Below, piece by piece: positions 1-4,953 of a stretch of 5,285 bases of DNA (position 1 is the first letter of the stretch; every line of letters starts with the position of its first letter). The stretch is from assembly GCA_027320785.1 (NCBI GenBank), contig DAHVKR010000121.1, forward strand, positions 1 to 5,285, given 5' to 3'. The position numbers were made by a program, and so were the translations under genes. The DNA comes from Bdellovibrionales bacterium (GTDB lineage Bacteria > Bdellovibrionota > Bdellovibrionia > Bdellovibrionales > Bdellovibrionaceae). Under the pieces are notes generated by a model that saw nothing but the letters and a program-made list of their open reading frames with translations, did not search any database and was not told where the DNA came from.

Positions 1-168
1 AGTTGCTTCGCCCTCAGCTGTGATGTGTCGATGACGGATCCCTGTTCTTTCGACAATCCACTGATCGTTTGTCTCGAGGCCCATTTTTTCAAGGTCGTGA
101 TTACTCAGGATCTTTTCAGGTAAAAAAGATCCTGTTCCAGCTATACGTGTGCGATATCGTTCAGTCAT
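1..168 (-). CDS. fabH: 3-oxoacyl-ACP synthase III (KAS III), N-terminal fragment, cut by window edge
   Basis: FabH condenses acetyl-CoA (or another acyl-CoA) with malonyl-ACP and so starts type II fatty-acid synthesis in the cytoplasm. Only the first 56 residues are present; the gene continues past position 1, so the catalytic Cys-His-Asn residues cannot be checked. The visible part matches the family well: the early GTGSFLPE segment (residues 11-18) and the [15 protein letters not shown] segment (35-49). W37 and R41 correspond to E. coli FabH W32 and R36, which contact CoA. The start is the ATG at 168; an in-frame TAA at 178-180 rules out a longer N-terminus, and no strong Shine-Dalgarno sequence is visible. 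It begins 23 bases after the rpmF stop, so it is probably cotranscribed with rpmF and the DUF177 gene. plsX, often found between rpmF and fabH, is absent here. Confidence 0.93.
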   Translation of the reverse strand, partial: MTERYRTRIAGTGSFLPEKILSNHDLEKMGLETNDQWIVERTGIRHRHITAEGEAT

Positions 169-191
169 TTGAACTACTTAACCGCAGAAAC

Positions 192-380
192 TTAGGACTT
201 GCTAGCAGAAATTTGTTTGCCTTTGTAATAAAAGGCACCGTCAGTACCTTTGTGAGCGCGGTGAGGGCGAACCAATTCACCAGATTTTTTATCCACAGCC
301 ATAGCGGGAGCGGAAATAGCATCGTGAGATCGTCTCATTCCTCGTTTTGCACGAGATGTTTTTTTCTTAGGAGTTGGCAT
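192..380 (-). CDS. rpmF: Large-subunit ribosomal protein L32 (bL32), cysteine-free form
   Basis: This is a 62-residue, very basic protein of the bL32 family, a component of the 50S subunit. The N-terminal PKKKTSRAKRGMRRSHDA segment (residues 4-21) is the family hallmark, followed by the SGELVRPHR and YYKGKQI stretches. Many bacterial L32 proteins carry four zinc-binding cysteines; this one has none, as in the E. coli type, so it should be zinc-independent. The ATG at 380 is preceded by GAGG (387-390) six bases upstream, a good ribosome binding site. It lies 111 bases downstream of the DUF177 gene and 23 bases upstream of fabH on the same strand. The DUF177-rpmF pairing is widely conserved in bacteria, which supports both calls. 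Confidence 0.97.
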   Translation of the reverse strand: MPTPKKKTSRAKRGMRRSHDAISAPAMAVDKKSGELVRPHRAHKGTDGAFYYKGKQISASKS

Positions 381-491
381 TTCAAACCTCGGTTATCTGT
401 TACTTAAGGGCCACCCATGTTGCCCGTGTTTTCAAAGTACGTTAAATTGCATGGAAATTGTCTTAAAATCAACCTCTTAGTTTAAGAACCT

Positions 492-1064
492 CTATTGAAG
501 CTTGTAATTCTTCAATACAGCGAAGGGATTGGGCTTCTCGTCTTCCATTTTTTCGTCGTAGCTGAAGTTATGGGTCCTTTGATTGATACCACAGGTGAGG
601 CAGTCCCCCTGGGTATTACTTTCAGGGACTGGCTTATAGGGAATTGTAATGGCAATCGCCTCGTGCACGTATTCACCCATATTAAAGGTGTCATTTTCAG
701 CATATTCCACGGCTTGAGGCCCCTCTTCATTGCTCTCTGCGTCAGATACGTGGTTTACGCGAGCGTAATGACCTTTTCGATCATCAGTCTGATGGGGGAT
801 CAAAATTTCGTTAAGTTTGATTTGAATGGGAAACTTGAAATCAAGACCACAAAGAGAGCAAGCCTCTGGTACCTGAGTTTGGATGGTCCCAGTTAATGTG
901 TAATCTCGATTATTAATGGGTTTGATGTAAAACTGAACGGAGTACTTTTGGTCTTGAAGAAGGTCAGCTAAGACAGAGTTGAGCTCACTTGTTTCCCGAG
1001 TCCAAGTGAAATTTTTACCTTCTTCGGGGATGTCAGCCAGTCGAATAAAAGGTGTGACTTTCAT
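492..1064 (-). CDS. yceD: YceD / DUF177 family protein (23S rRNA accumulation protein type)
   Basis: A 190-residue cytoplasmic protein of the YceD (DUF177) family. Family members are nearly always encoded just before rpmF, as here, and have been linked to 23S rRNA accumulation and ribosome biogenesis. Visible marks are a first Cys pair, CSLC (C69, C72); an acidic middle segment (about 107-125); a Met-Gly-Glu-Tyr helix start (129-132, where the family often has Asp-Leu-Gly-Glu-like wording); a second pair, CLTC (C155, C158); and the C-terminal NPFAVLKNYKL, the characteristic PFA.L..L ending. The two CxxC pairs could form one zinc site, which is inference. The ATG at 1064 has AAGG (1071-1074) six bases upstream. 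It is separated by 106 bases from the end of the transporter operon, so it may have its own promoter, although none is convincing. Confidence 0.88.
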   Translation of the reverse strand: MKVTPFIRLADIPEEGKNFTWTRETSELNSVLADLLQDQKYSVQFYIKPINNRDYTLTGTIQTQVPEACSLCGLDFKFPIQIKLNEILIPHQTDDRKGHYARVNHVSDAESNEEGPQAVEYAENDTFNMGEYVHEAIAITIPYKPVPESNTQGDCLTCGINQRTHNFSYDEKMEDEKPNPFAVLKNYKLQ

Positions 1065-1170
1065 AAAATTCCTTTGATTAAGTAAAATCGCGAAACTTCT
1101 TTTTCCCTCAAAATGGTGGAATTCTCAACTTCTACTTTTGAGAGAGTCTTTGAGATGTCGTTTTTACATC

Positions 1171-2109
1171 CTATTTAAGGTTGATAAATTGATCCTGAGC
1201 CTTCAACGGGTGAGCAAGGATTTTGAGGCGAACCAGAGTTTGAATCAGAGAGTCCCAGCGCTTTTCAGTCATGGACCCTAAGGATTTTGCCTCAATAAGT
1301 TTTTTCTGAAGTTCAGAGCTTTTCTGAAAGGTTTTAGCATCCATGGAGGTATTGATTTGTCCCATAAGTTGATTGGCGGGAAGGGGGTTTTTCAAATAGT
1401 CCTCCCAACCTTTTCGAATGGCCTCGACCCATTTTAATATCTCCTGCCTTTTGCTTTTCAAATCTGATTTTCTGACGGCGAGGACTGTGGTGTAGGGATT
1501 AAAGCCTTCATCCGCAATAAGAAAAGTACTGACTTTAATTCCTTTTTCTTCTGCAAGCAGGGGCTCGGAAGTGAGAAATCCCTGCTGAGTATAATTTTTC
1601 TCGTTGATGAGTCCTGCAATTCCACCTGAGTAGGGAACCCATTGCACTTTTGAATGAGGGTATTTTTTCTTGAGAAACTGAACATAGGTTAACCCCGACT
1701 GCGCAGCCACCAGCCCAGGATGATTCAAAACATCTGCAATGGAGTGAAAACCACGATCTTGTCGTGTCATCCAGATTTGAGGATTCGTCTGAAAAACAGC
1801 AAAAAGAGCCACCACCGGATTCTGGGGGTTTTGTGCATTGGAAATCAAAATTTCCTCCGCACTGACAACAGCGGCATCTACTTTTCCAAAGCTCAGCATT
1901 TGGATGGTTGGAGTTCCAGACCCCCCTTCGAGTATTTTAAGAGGAATTTTTTTTTCCAACTGAGTTTGGTAAAATCCTCCAAACTGAGGCTCTGCTTTCC
2001 AGTTCAAAGCCAGAGTGATGGTTTTTTTTCCTTCCGCCGAGGCGACAAAAGTGAAGCAAAGCATTGGGATAAAGATTGAAATTATTTTTTTTGAGAAATG
2101 CGAATTCAT
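1171..2109 (-). CDS. ABC transporter periplasmic substrate-binding protein, NMT1/THI5-like (NitT/TauT/ThiY class)
   Basis: A 312-residue exported binding protein that should capture a small organic solute in the periplasm and deliver it to the permease and ATPase encoded just upstream. A Sec signal peptide is clear: a basic start, a hydrophobic core at about residues 9-23, and an ASA-E cleavage site after A25. C18 is not in a lipobox, so a soluble protein is expected. The mature part begins with LALNWKAEPQFGGFYQT, the opening of NMT1/THI5-like proteins. It is followed by GGSGTPTIQM, FGKVDAAVVSAEE, a YSGGIAGLI segment and FLIADEGFNPYTTV, all typical of this class. The family includes binders of thiamine pyrimidine precursors, riboflavin, sulfonates and nitrate, and the ligand here cannot be read from sequence. 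The ATG at 2109 overlaps the permease stop by 4 bases (ATGA), with GAGGAG at 2118-2123 eight bases upstream. It is the last gene of the operon. Confidence 0.88.
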   Translation of the reverse strand: MNSHFSKKIISIFIPMLCFTFVASAEGKKTITLALNWKAEPQFGGFYQTQLEKKIPLKILEGGSGTPTIQMLSFGKVDAAVVSAEEILISNAQNPQNPVVALFAVFQTNPQIWMTRQDRGFHSIADVLNHPGLVAAQSGLTYVQFLKKKYPHSKVQWVPYSGGIAGLINEKNYTQQGFLTSEPLLAEEKGIKVSTFLIADEGFNPYTTVLAVRKSDLKSKRQEILKWVEAIRKGWEDYLKNPLPANQLMGQINTSMDAKTFQKSSELQKKLIEAKSLGSMTEKRWDSLIQTLVRLKILAHPLKAQDQFINLK

Positions 2110-2870
2110 GATGAAAGCTCCTCGGAAGACCTTGCGTAAGGTCGAATTTTATTGAGAGTGTAGAATACAAATTGAAGCAGGCTCAAACCTAAAAGTCCCA
2201 AGAGAGCTAAAAGCACCAGGGCTGCAAAGACTCGATCGACGCGCTGTTGGGTGCGGGCCTCGTCAATAATCGAACCTAAGCCGCCACCAGCCACGAATTC
2301 TCCGGCCACAGTTCCGATAATAGCTAAACCCACGGCGACTTTGAGTCCTGAATAAAGGGAAAGAAAAGCAGAGGGAAGGCGAAGCTTAATAAGAGTTTGC
2401 CAAGAGTTGGCTTGATAAAGTTCAAAGAGTTCTAGTTTTTCTTTTTCAACGCTTTCAAGGCCAATTAAAAAACTCGCCAACACGGGGAAAAAAGCCACAA
2501 TGGCAGAAGAGGCGACAACCGTGGGAAGGCCGTATCCAAAATAGATAACAAGGAGGGGGGCGATGGCAATAATGGGAACAGTTTGAAAAAAGACAGCTAA
2601 AGGAAGAAGCGCTCTTTTCAGAAGAGTAAAGAGACTTAAGATAAAGGCGAGTAGAACTCCTGAGGCTAAACTAATTAGAAGACCCTCTCCAGAGGCTAGG
2701 GCGGATCTCAAAGTCGCCTCACGCCATTCGTGGGGAGTTTCAGTTAGAGCCTTTAAAACCTGATGAGGGGGAGGAAAAAGACTTTCTGGAATCCAAGACC
2801 TCCAGGAGAGAAACTCCCAGACACAAATTAAAAACAAAGTAAAAAGAAGAAAGGGCATCCTTTTTTTCAC
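2106..2870 (-). CDS. ABC transporter inner-membrane permease (BPD_transp_1; SsuC/TauC/ThiX class)
   Basis: A 254-residue integral membrane protein forming the translocation channel, presumably as a homodimer with the ATPase. Six hydrophobic segments are visible, at about residues 6-22, 62-84, 88-112, 116-137, 172-193 and 215-238. The segment FFQTVPIIAIAPLLVIYFGYG (94-114) is highly typical of SsuC/TauC-type permeases. The cytoplasmic EAA loop, which couples to the ATPase, lies at about 148-168 (ELYQANSWQTLIKLRLP), and the GTVAGEFVAGGGLG segment (186-199) is also characteristic. The length is normal for the class. The start is GTG at 2870, overlapping the ATPase TGA by 4 bases (GTGA), with GAGGAC at 2878-2883 seven bases upstream. 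An internal ATG at 2858 is a less likely alternative. It overlaps the binding-protein gene by 4 bases at its other end. Confidence 0.93.
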   Translation of the reverse strand: MKKRMPFLLFTLFLICVWEFLSWRSWIPESLFPPPHQVLKALTETPHEWREATLRSALASGEGLLISLASGVLLAFILSLFTLLKRALLPLAVFFQTVPIIAIAPLLVIYFGYGLPTVVASSAIVAFFPVLASFLIGLESVEKEKLELFELYQANSWQTLIKLRLPSAFLSLYSGLKVAVGLAIIGTVAGEFVAGGGLGSIIDEARTQQRVDRVFAALVLLALLGLLGLSLLQFVFYTLNKIRPYARSSEELSS

Positions 2871-3556
2871 TGAAAAAGTCCTCGGACCTGTTGGCGAAGT
2901 GAGCTCACCTGGGGTGGTAAAACTTGGTTGCGATCAACAATGAAAGGCTTTGTGTCTAATACACCCGGCTCGGAAAAATGATAAATCTGATCGGCAACAC
3001 TCACGGCTTCACTTAAATTGTGAGTGACGAAAAAACAAATTCCCTGAAGCTTTAAAACTCTTTGCCGCAAATCCACCTGTAAAGATTCACGAGTGACCTC
3101 ATCTAAAGCGGCAAAGGGTTCGTCGCAAAAAAGAACTTGGGGATTGGTGACGAAGGCGCGTGCTAAGCTGACCCTCATTTTCATTCCGCCGGAAAGTTCC
3201 GAAGGAAAAAGTTTTTCTGCCTTTTCAAGGCCGACATCCGCTAAAGCTTGATGAACTGTTTCGGGTTTTGTTTGTTTTAGGAGCTCTAAAGGAAGTTGGA
3301 CATTTTCAAAAGCATTTCGCCAGTTCAACAAATGACTTTCTTGAAAAATAAAACCCGCGGAGAGGGGAGAGGGTTTGATGACTTGTCCAGAAGTGGGTTT
3401 TTGAAGCCCTGCCAGAAGTCGAATGAGAGTGGATTTCCCACAACCACTGGGGCCTAAAAAAGCAATAAGACCAGGCCCTGAAAAATGAGCTTGAAGGTTC
3501 TGAAAAAGAAACTTTCCTTTGAACTGAAGAGAGACATTCTTCAGTTCAAAATTCAC
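2867..3556 (-). CDS. ABC transporter ATP-binding protein (SsuB/TauB/ThiZ class)
   Basis: A 229-residue nucleotide-binding subunit that hydrolyses ATP at the inner face of the membrane to power uptake. All core motifs are intact: Walker A GPSGCGKST (35-43), Q-loop Gln 72, signature LSGGM (121-125), Walker B VLFCDEPF with catalytic Glu 146, D-loop ALD (150-152) and switch His 179. The length is somewhat short for the class (often 240-260), with a brief C-terminal tail. I chose the GTG at 3556: it overlaps the oxygenase TGA by exactly 4 bases (GTGA), the arrangement used at the next two junctions, and has GGAA at 3563-3566 six bases upstream. A TTG at 3568 would add four residues but has no ribosome binding site. 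The permease overlap and family match make its role in the transporter secure; the substrate is unknown. Confidence 0.94.
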   Translation of the reverse strand: MNFELKNVSLQFKGKFLFQNLQAHFSGPGLIAFLGPSGCGKSTLIRLLAGLQKPTSGQVIKPSPLSAGFIFQESHLLNWRNAFENVQLPLELLKQTKPETVHQALADVGLEKAEKLFPSELSGGMKMRVSLARAFVTNPQVLFCDEPFAALDEVTRESLQVDLRQRVLKLQGICFFVTHNLSEAVSVADQIYHFSEPGVLDTKPFIVDRNQVLPPQVSSLRQQVRGLFQ

Positions 3557-4194
3557 GGACGTTTCCAATCGTAATTAAAACTGACACTCACTCTGTTTTG
3601 CGTGGAAGGGTTGGGGGGAACCTGATGTTTCATCCAGCTCTCAAACAGGACTAAATCGCCGGCTTTTGGCTTCAGAGTGATATGATTTTTTTGGGCCTCA
3701 GGTGTTTTAGTTTTTTGAGGGGGACAGGCCATCATTAAGCTCAGTCGGGGGTCTTCAAACTGAATCCCCACAGAGTCTTTTGGGACTTGTACATAAAATG
3801 TTCCGCTGATGAGTGATAAAGGGTGGTGATGAAAACTGTGGGTTGTTCCTTGAGGCATCACATTCACCCAAAAAGTGGAGACCTGTAAGTCTTGAGGGTT
3901 GAAATCCCAAGAAAGAGACTGTGCAAATTTCAAAACATGGGGACGTATTTTTTTCTCGAGTTTTTCGAAGGTGCTTGAGAAGCGATAAAGCTTATCAAAG
4001 GATTGGGTAGCGGAGGCATAGGAGGTGTATCCACCCCAGTAGTTTTTTTGACTCCATTTGCGACCCTCCTCGTCTACTGTCTGAATTTGAGATATCTCTT
4101 CAAGGAGTTCTGAAGCCCAAGAGGATTTAGAACGAGTGGAGCGAGGGTAGAGAGGCTGATGATAAAGAGAGCTCGAGAAGACTTTTTTAATCAT
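3553..4194 (-). CDS. Putative 2-oxoglutarate/Fe(II)-dependent oxygenase (PF13759 / TIGR02466-like)
   Basis: This protein of 213 residues resembles the uncharacterised TIGR02466 group of 2OG-Fe(II) oxygenases, which would use O2 and 2-oxoglutarate to oxidise an organic substrate. The hallmark region is STFWVNVMPQGTTHS then FHHHPLSLISGTFYVQVP (about 106-138), where H122 and H124 are candidate metal ligands, and FEDPR (146-150). Near the end come GDLVLFESWMKHQVPP with distal H190, and NRVSVSFNYDW with R201, placed 11 residues later as expected for the 2OG-binding Arg. No signal peptide is seen, so it is probably cytoplasmic. I prefer the ATG at 4194, whose product starts MIKKVFSSSLY, like the family; an in-frame GTG at 4218 would add eight residues, and neither start has a clear ribosome binding site. 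It is the first gene of the operon with the three transporter genes, suggesting that it acts on the imported compound or a derivative. Ligand assignments and role are inference. Confidence 0.8.
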   Translation of the reverse strand: MIKKVFSSSLYHQPLYPRSTRSKSSWASELLEEISQIQTVDEEGRKWSQKNYWGGYTSYASATQSFDKLYRFSSTFEKLEKKIRPHVLKFAQSLSWDFNPQDLQVSTFWVNVMPQGTTHSFHHHPLSLISGTFYVQVPKDSVGIQFEDPRLSLMMACPPQKTKTPEAQKNHITLKPKAGDLVLFESWMKHQVPPNPSTQNRVSVSFNYDWKRP

Positions 4195-4293
4195 AGCTTT
4201 GACTGTAGACTCTTTCACTTTACTTGCACAATCTCATTTTGAAACGGCAGATTGAATAATAAATGAGGATGTCAAACGAGAGCCTCACAGCTG

Positions 4294-4316
4294 CCTAAAG
4301 AATCAACACTTTTAGG
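4294..4316. repeat. Dyad (CCTAAA-N11-TTTAGG) in the divergent intergenic region, possible regulator site
   Basis: Two 6-base arms, CCTAAA (4294-4299) and TTTAGG (4311-4316), form a perfect inverted repeat with an 11-base spacer. It is centred about 77 bases upstream of the transcription start predicted from the sigma-54-like element at 4356-4371, roughly where enhancer-binding activators sit. It is also about 110 bases from the oxygenase start, so it could serve either divergent unit. A dyad this short can occur by chance. Confidence 0.35.
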
Positions 4317-4355
4317 TGAATGAAACTTGTGGAAACAAAATAAAAGGGTCTGATC

Positions 4356-4371
4356 TGGCCCTGGAATTGCT
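4356..4371 (+). promoter_or_regulatory. Candidate sigma-54 (RpoN) promoter, -24/-12 element
   Basis: The sequence TGGCCCTGGAATTGCT matches the RpoN consensus TGGCAC-N5-TTGCW with one mismatch (A to C at the fifth base). The invariant GG (4357-4358) and GC (4369-4370) are separated by exactly 10 bases. Transcription would start near 4382, leaving a leader of about 13 bases that holds the AGGAGG ribosome binding site of the gene at 4395. A short inverted repeat, GCTA (4369-4372) and TAGC (4380-4383), overlaps the -12 element and start site and could be an operator. No convincing sigma-70 promoter was seen in this position. It is a motif match only. Confidence 0.5.
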
Positions 4372-4383
4372 ACTTAAGATAGC

Positions 4384-4389
4384 AGGAGG
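4384..4389 (+). promoter_or_regulatory. Strong Shine-Dalgarno sequence for the gene at 4395
   Basis: AGGAGG is the full consensus and sits five bases before the ATG at 4395. It is the strongest ribosome binding site in the window and implies efficient translation of the small exported protein; it also fixes the start codon. Confidence 0.85.
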
Positions 4390-4394
4390 CACCT

Positions 4395-4769
4395 ATGAAA
4401 AACCATTGGAATGCTTTATTTAATTTTAGCGTATCAGCTCTTATTACATCAGGCGTCGTGATATTAACCATGGCTTCTTTGGCTCACGCTAAGGTGGATA
4501 ATTTTGGTGACCTCATTCAAGATAATATTTCAGCGCAGAACGAACTTCATAATGAAGTTCGTCAGCAGATGAAGGTGACGCGAGATCAACTTAAGCCAGG
4601 ACAAGCTGCTACTGTCGTTGTAGACGATGGAGGCCGCACTCAAATTAACACACCGACGTCAAAACGAATGCTTCGCTATCGTAAAGAAACGGCTGCCAAG
4701 CAGGTTTCAAAGAAAAAACAAATGGATCGCGTTGCTCAAGAGTTTGATGACGCAAACTCTTCGTTTTAA
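4395..4769 (+). CDS. Small exported protein of unknown function
   Basis: I do not recognise a family for this 124-residue protein. It has a clear Sec signal peptide: a positive N-terminus, a hydrophobic core at about residues 9-28, and an AHA site with cleavage after A32. The mature part of 92 residues starts KVDNFGDLIQ. Residues 37-66 (Gln/Asn/Glu-rich, with spaced Leu, Ile and Val) could form a helix or short coiled coil. Residues 70-90 look like a short beta or loop stretch (AATVVVDDGGRTQINTPTS). The tail at 90-113 is rich in Lys and Arg and the extreme C-terminus is acidic. There are no cysteines and no catalytic motif. A periplasmic or secreted location is expected. The gene appears to be a single-gene unit, with a sigma-54-like promoter and strong ribosome binding site in front and an intrinsic terminator behind. 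It faces away from the transporter operon. The coding call is secure; the function is open. Confidence 0.85.
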   Translation: MKNHWNALFNFSVSALITSGVVILTMASLAHAKVDNFGDLIQDNISAQNELHNEVRQQMKVTRDQLKPGQAATVVVDDGGRTQINTPTSKRMLRYRKETAAKQVSKKKQMDRVAQEFDDANSSF

Positions 4770-4794
4770 ATTTTAATTCACAAACAAAGCTCTC

Positions 4795-4822
4795 AAAGCC
4801 CACCCACAAGGTGGGCTTTTTT
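4795..4822 (+). terminator. Rho-independent terminator of the small exported protein gene
   Basis: A perfect 10-bp stem pairs 4795-4804 (AAAGCCCACC) with 4810-4819 (GGTGGGCTTT) around a five-base CACAA loop. The run of T continues to 4822. It begins 25 bases after the stop codon at 4769, and the GC-rich stem followed by T residues is a textbook intrinsic terminator. It separates this gene from the dehydrogenase at 4954. Confidence 0.95.
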
Positions 4823-4833
4823 ATTGCCCCGCA

Positions 4834-4847
4834 TAAGCGCTCGCTTA
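4834..4847. repeat. Short inverted repeat upstream of the dehydrogenase gene
   Basis: TAAGCG (4834-4839) and CGCTTA (4842-4847) form perfect 6-base arms around a two-base CT spacer. A two-base gap is too tight for a hairpin loop with the full stem, so if functional it is more likely a protein-binding site than a terminator. It lies about 110 bases before the dehydrogenase start. A second palindrome, GATCT-C-AGATC, lies at 4867-4877. No clear sigma-70 promoter can be assigned in 4823-4953. Confidence 0.3.
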
Positions 4848-4953
4848 CCACGGCCAAATCCGCCATGATCTCAGATCGAGTTAATATTCAATGAAATACG
4901 GGGTTTAGAGAAACTCAATTTCTGAATCCCTCCTGTCAGAAAAGGAAGTGAAT

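Noticed and set aside
69..407. 112-residue plus-strand open frame across fabH and rpmF
   Set aside because: It runs antisense to rpmF and fabH, which are certain on the minus strand, and its composition is not protein-like.
398..441. GGGC/GCCC hairpin in the rpmF leader as a ribosomal-protein autoregulation element or terminator
   Set aside because: The stem is only 4 bp with a 10-base loop and no T tract on the minus strand; nothing recognisable as an L32 leader.
495..896. 133-residue plus-strand open frame
   Set aside because: It is antisense to the YceD gene, whose family motifs are clear on the other strand.
2056..2058. C18 of the binding protein as a lipoprotein cysteine
   Set aside because: The preceding residues are Pro-Met-Leu, not a lipobox, and a normal ASA signal-peptidase I site follows after A25.
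4247..4275. Perfect TTGACA -35 hexamer on the minus strand (4270-4275) as promoter for the oxygenase-transporter operon
   Set aside because: At 15 to 18 bases spacing the -10 positions read ATCTGC, AATCTG or CAATCT, poor matches. A TATTAT (4256-4261) is only 8 bases away, too close. It may still be part of a non-standard promoter but cannot be supported.
4345..4383. Resemblance to the 3' part of a TPP riboswitch (CTGATCTGG), tempting because the neighbouring transporter is THI5-like
   Set aside because: It lies on the plus strand, facing away from the transporter. There is no CTGAGA element upstream and the ATAATGCCAGCG part is absent. The bases are better explained by the sigma-54-like element.
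4645..4866. 73-residue minus-strand open frame crossing the terminator
   Set aside because: It is antisense to the exported protein gene and reads through the terminator hairpin; no ribosome binding site or family signal.
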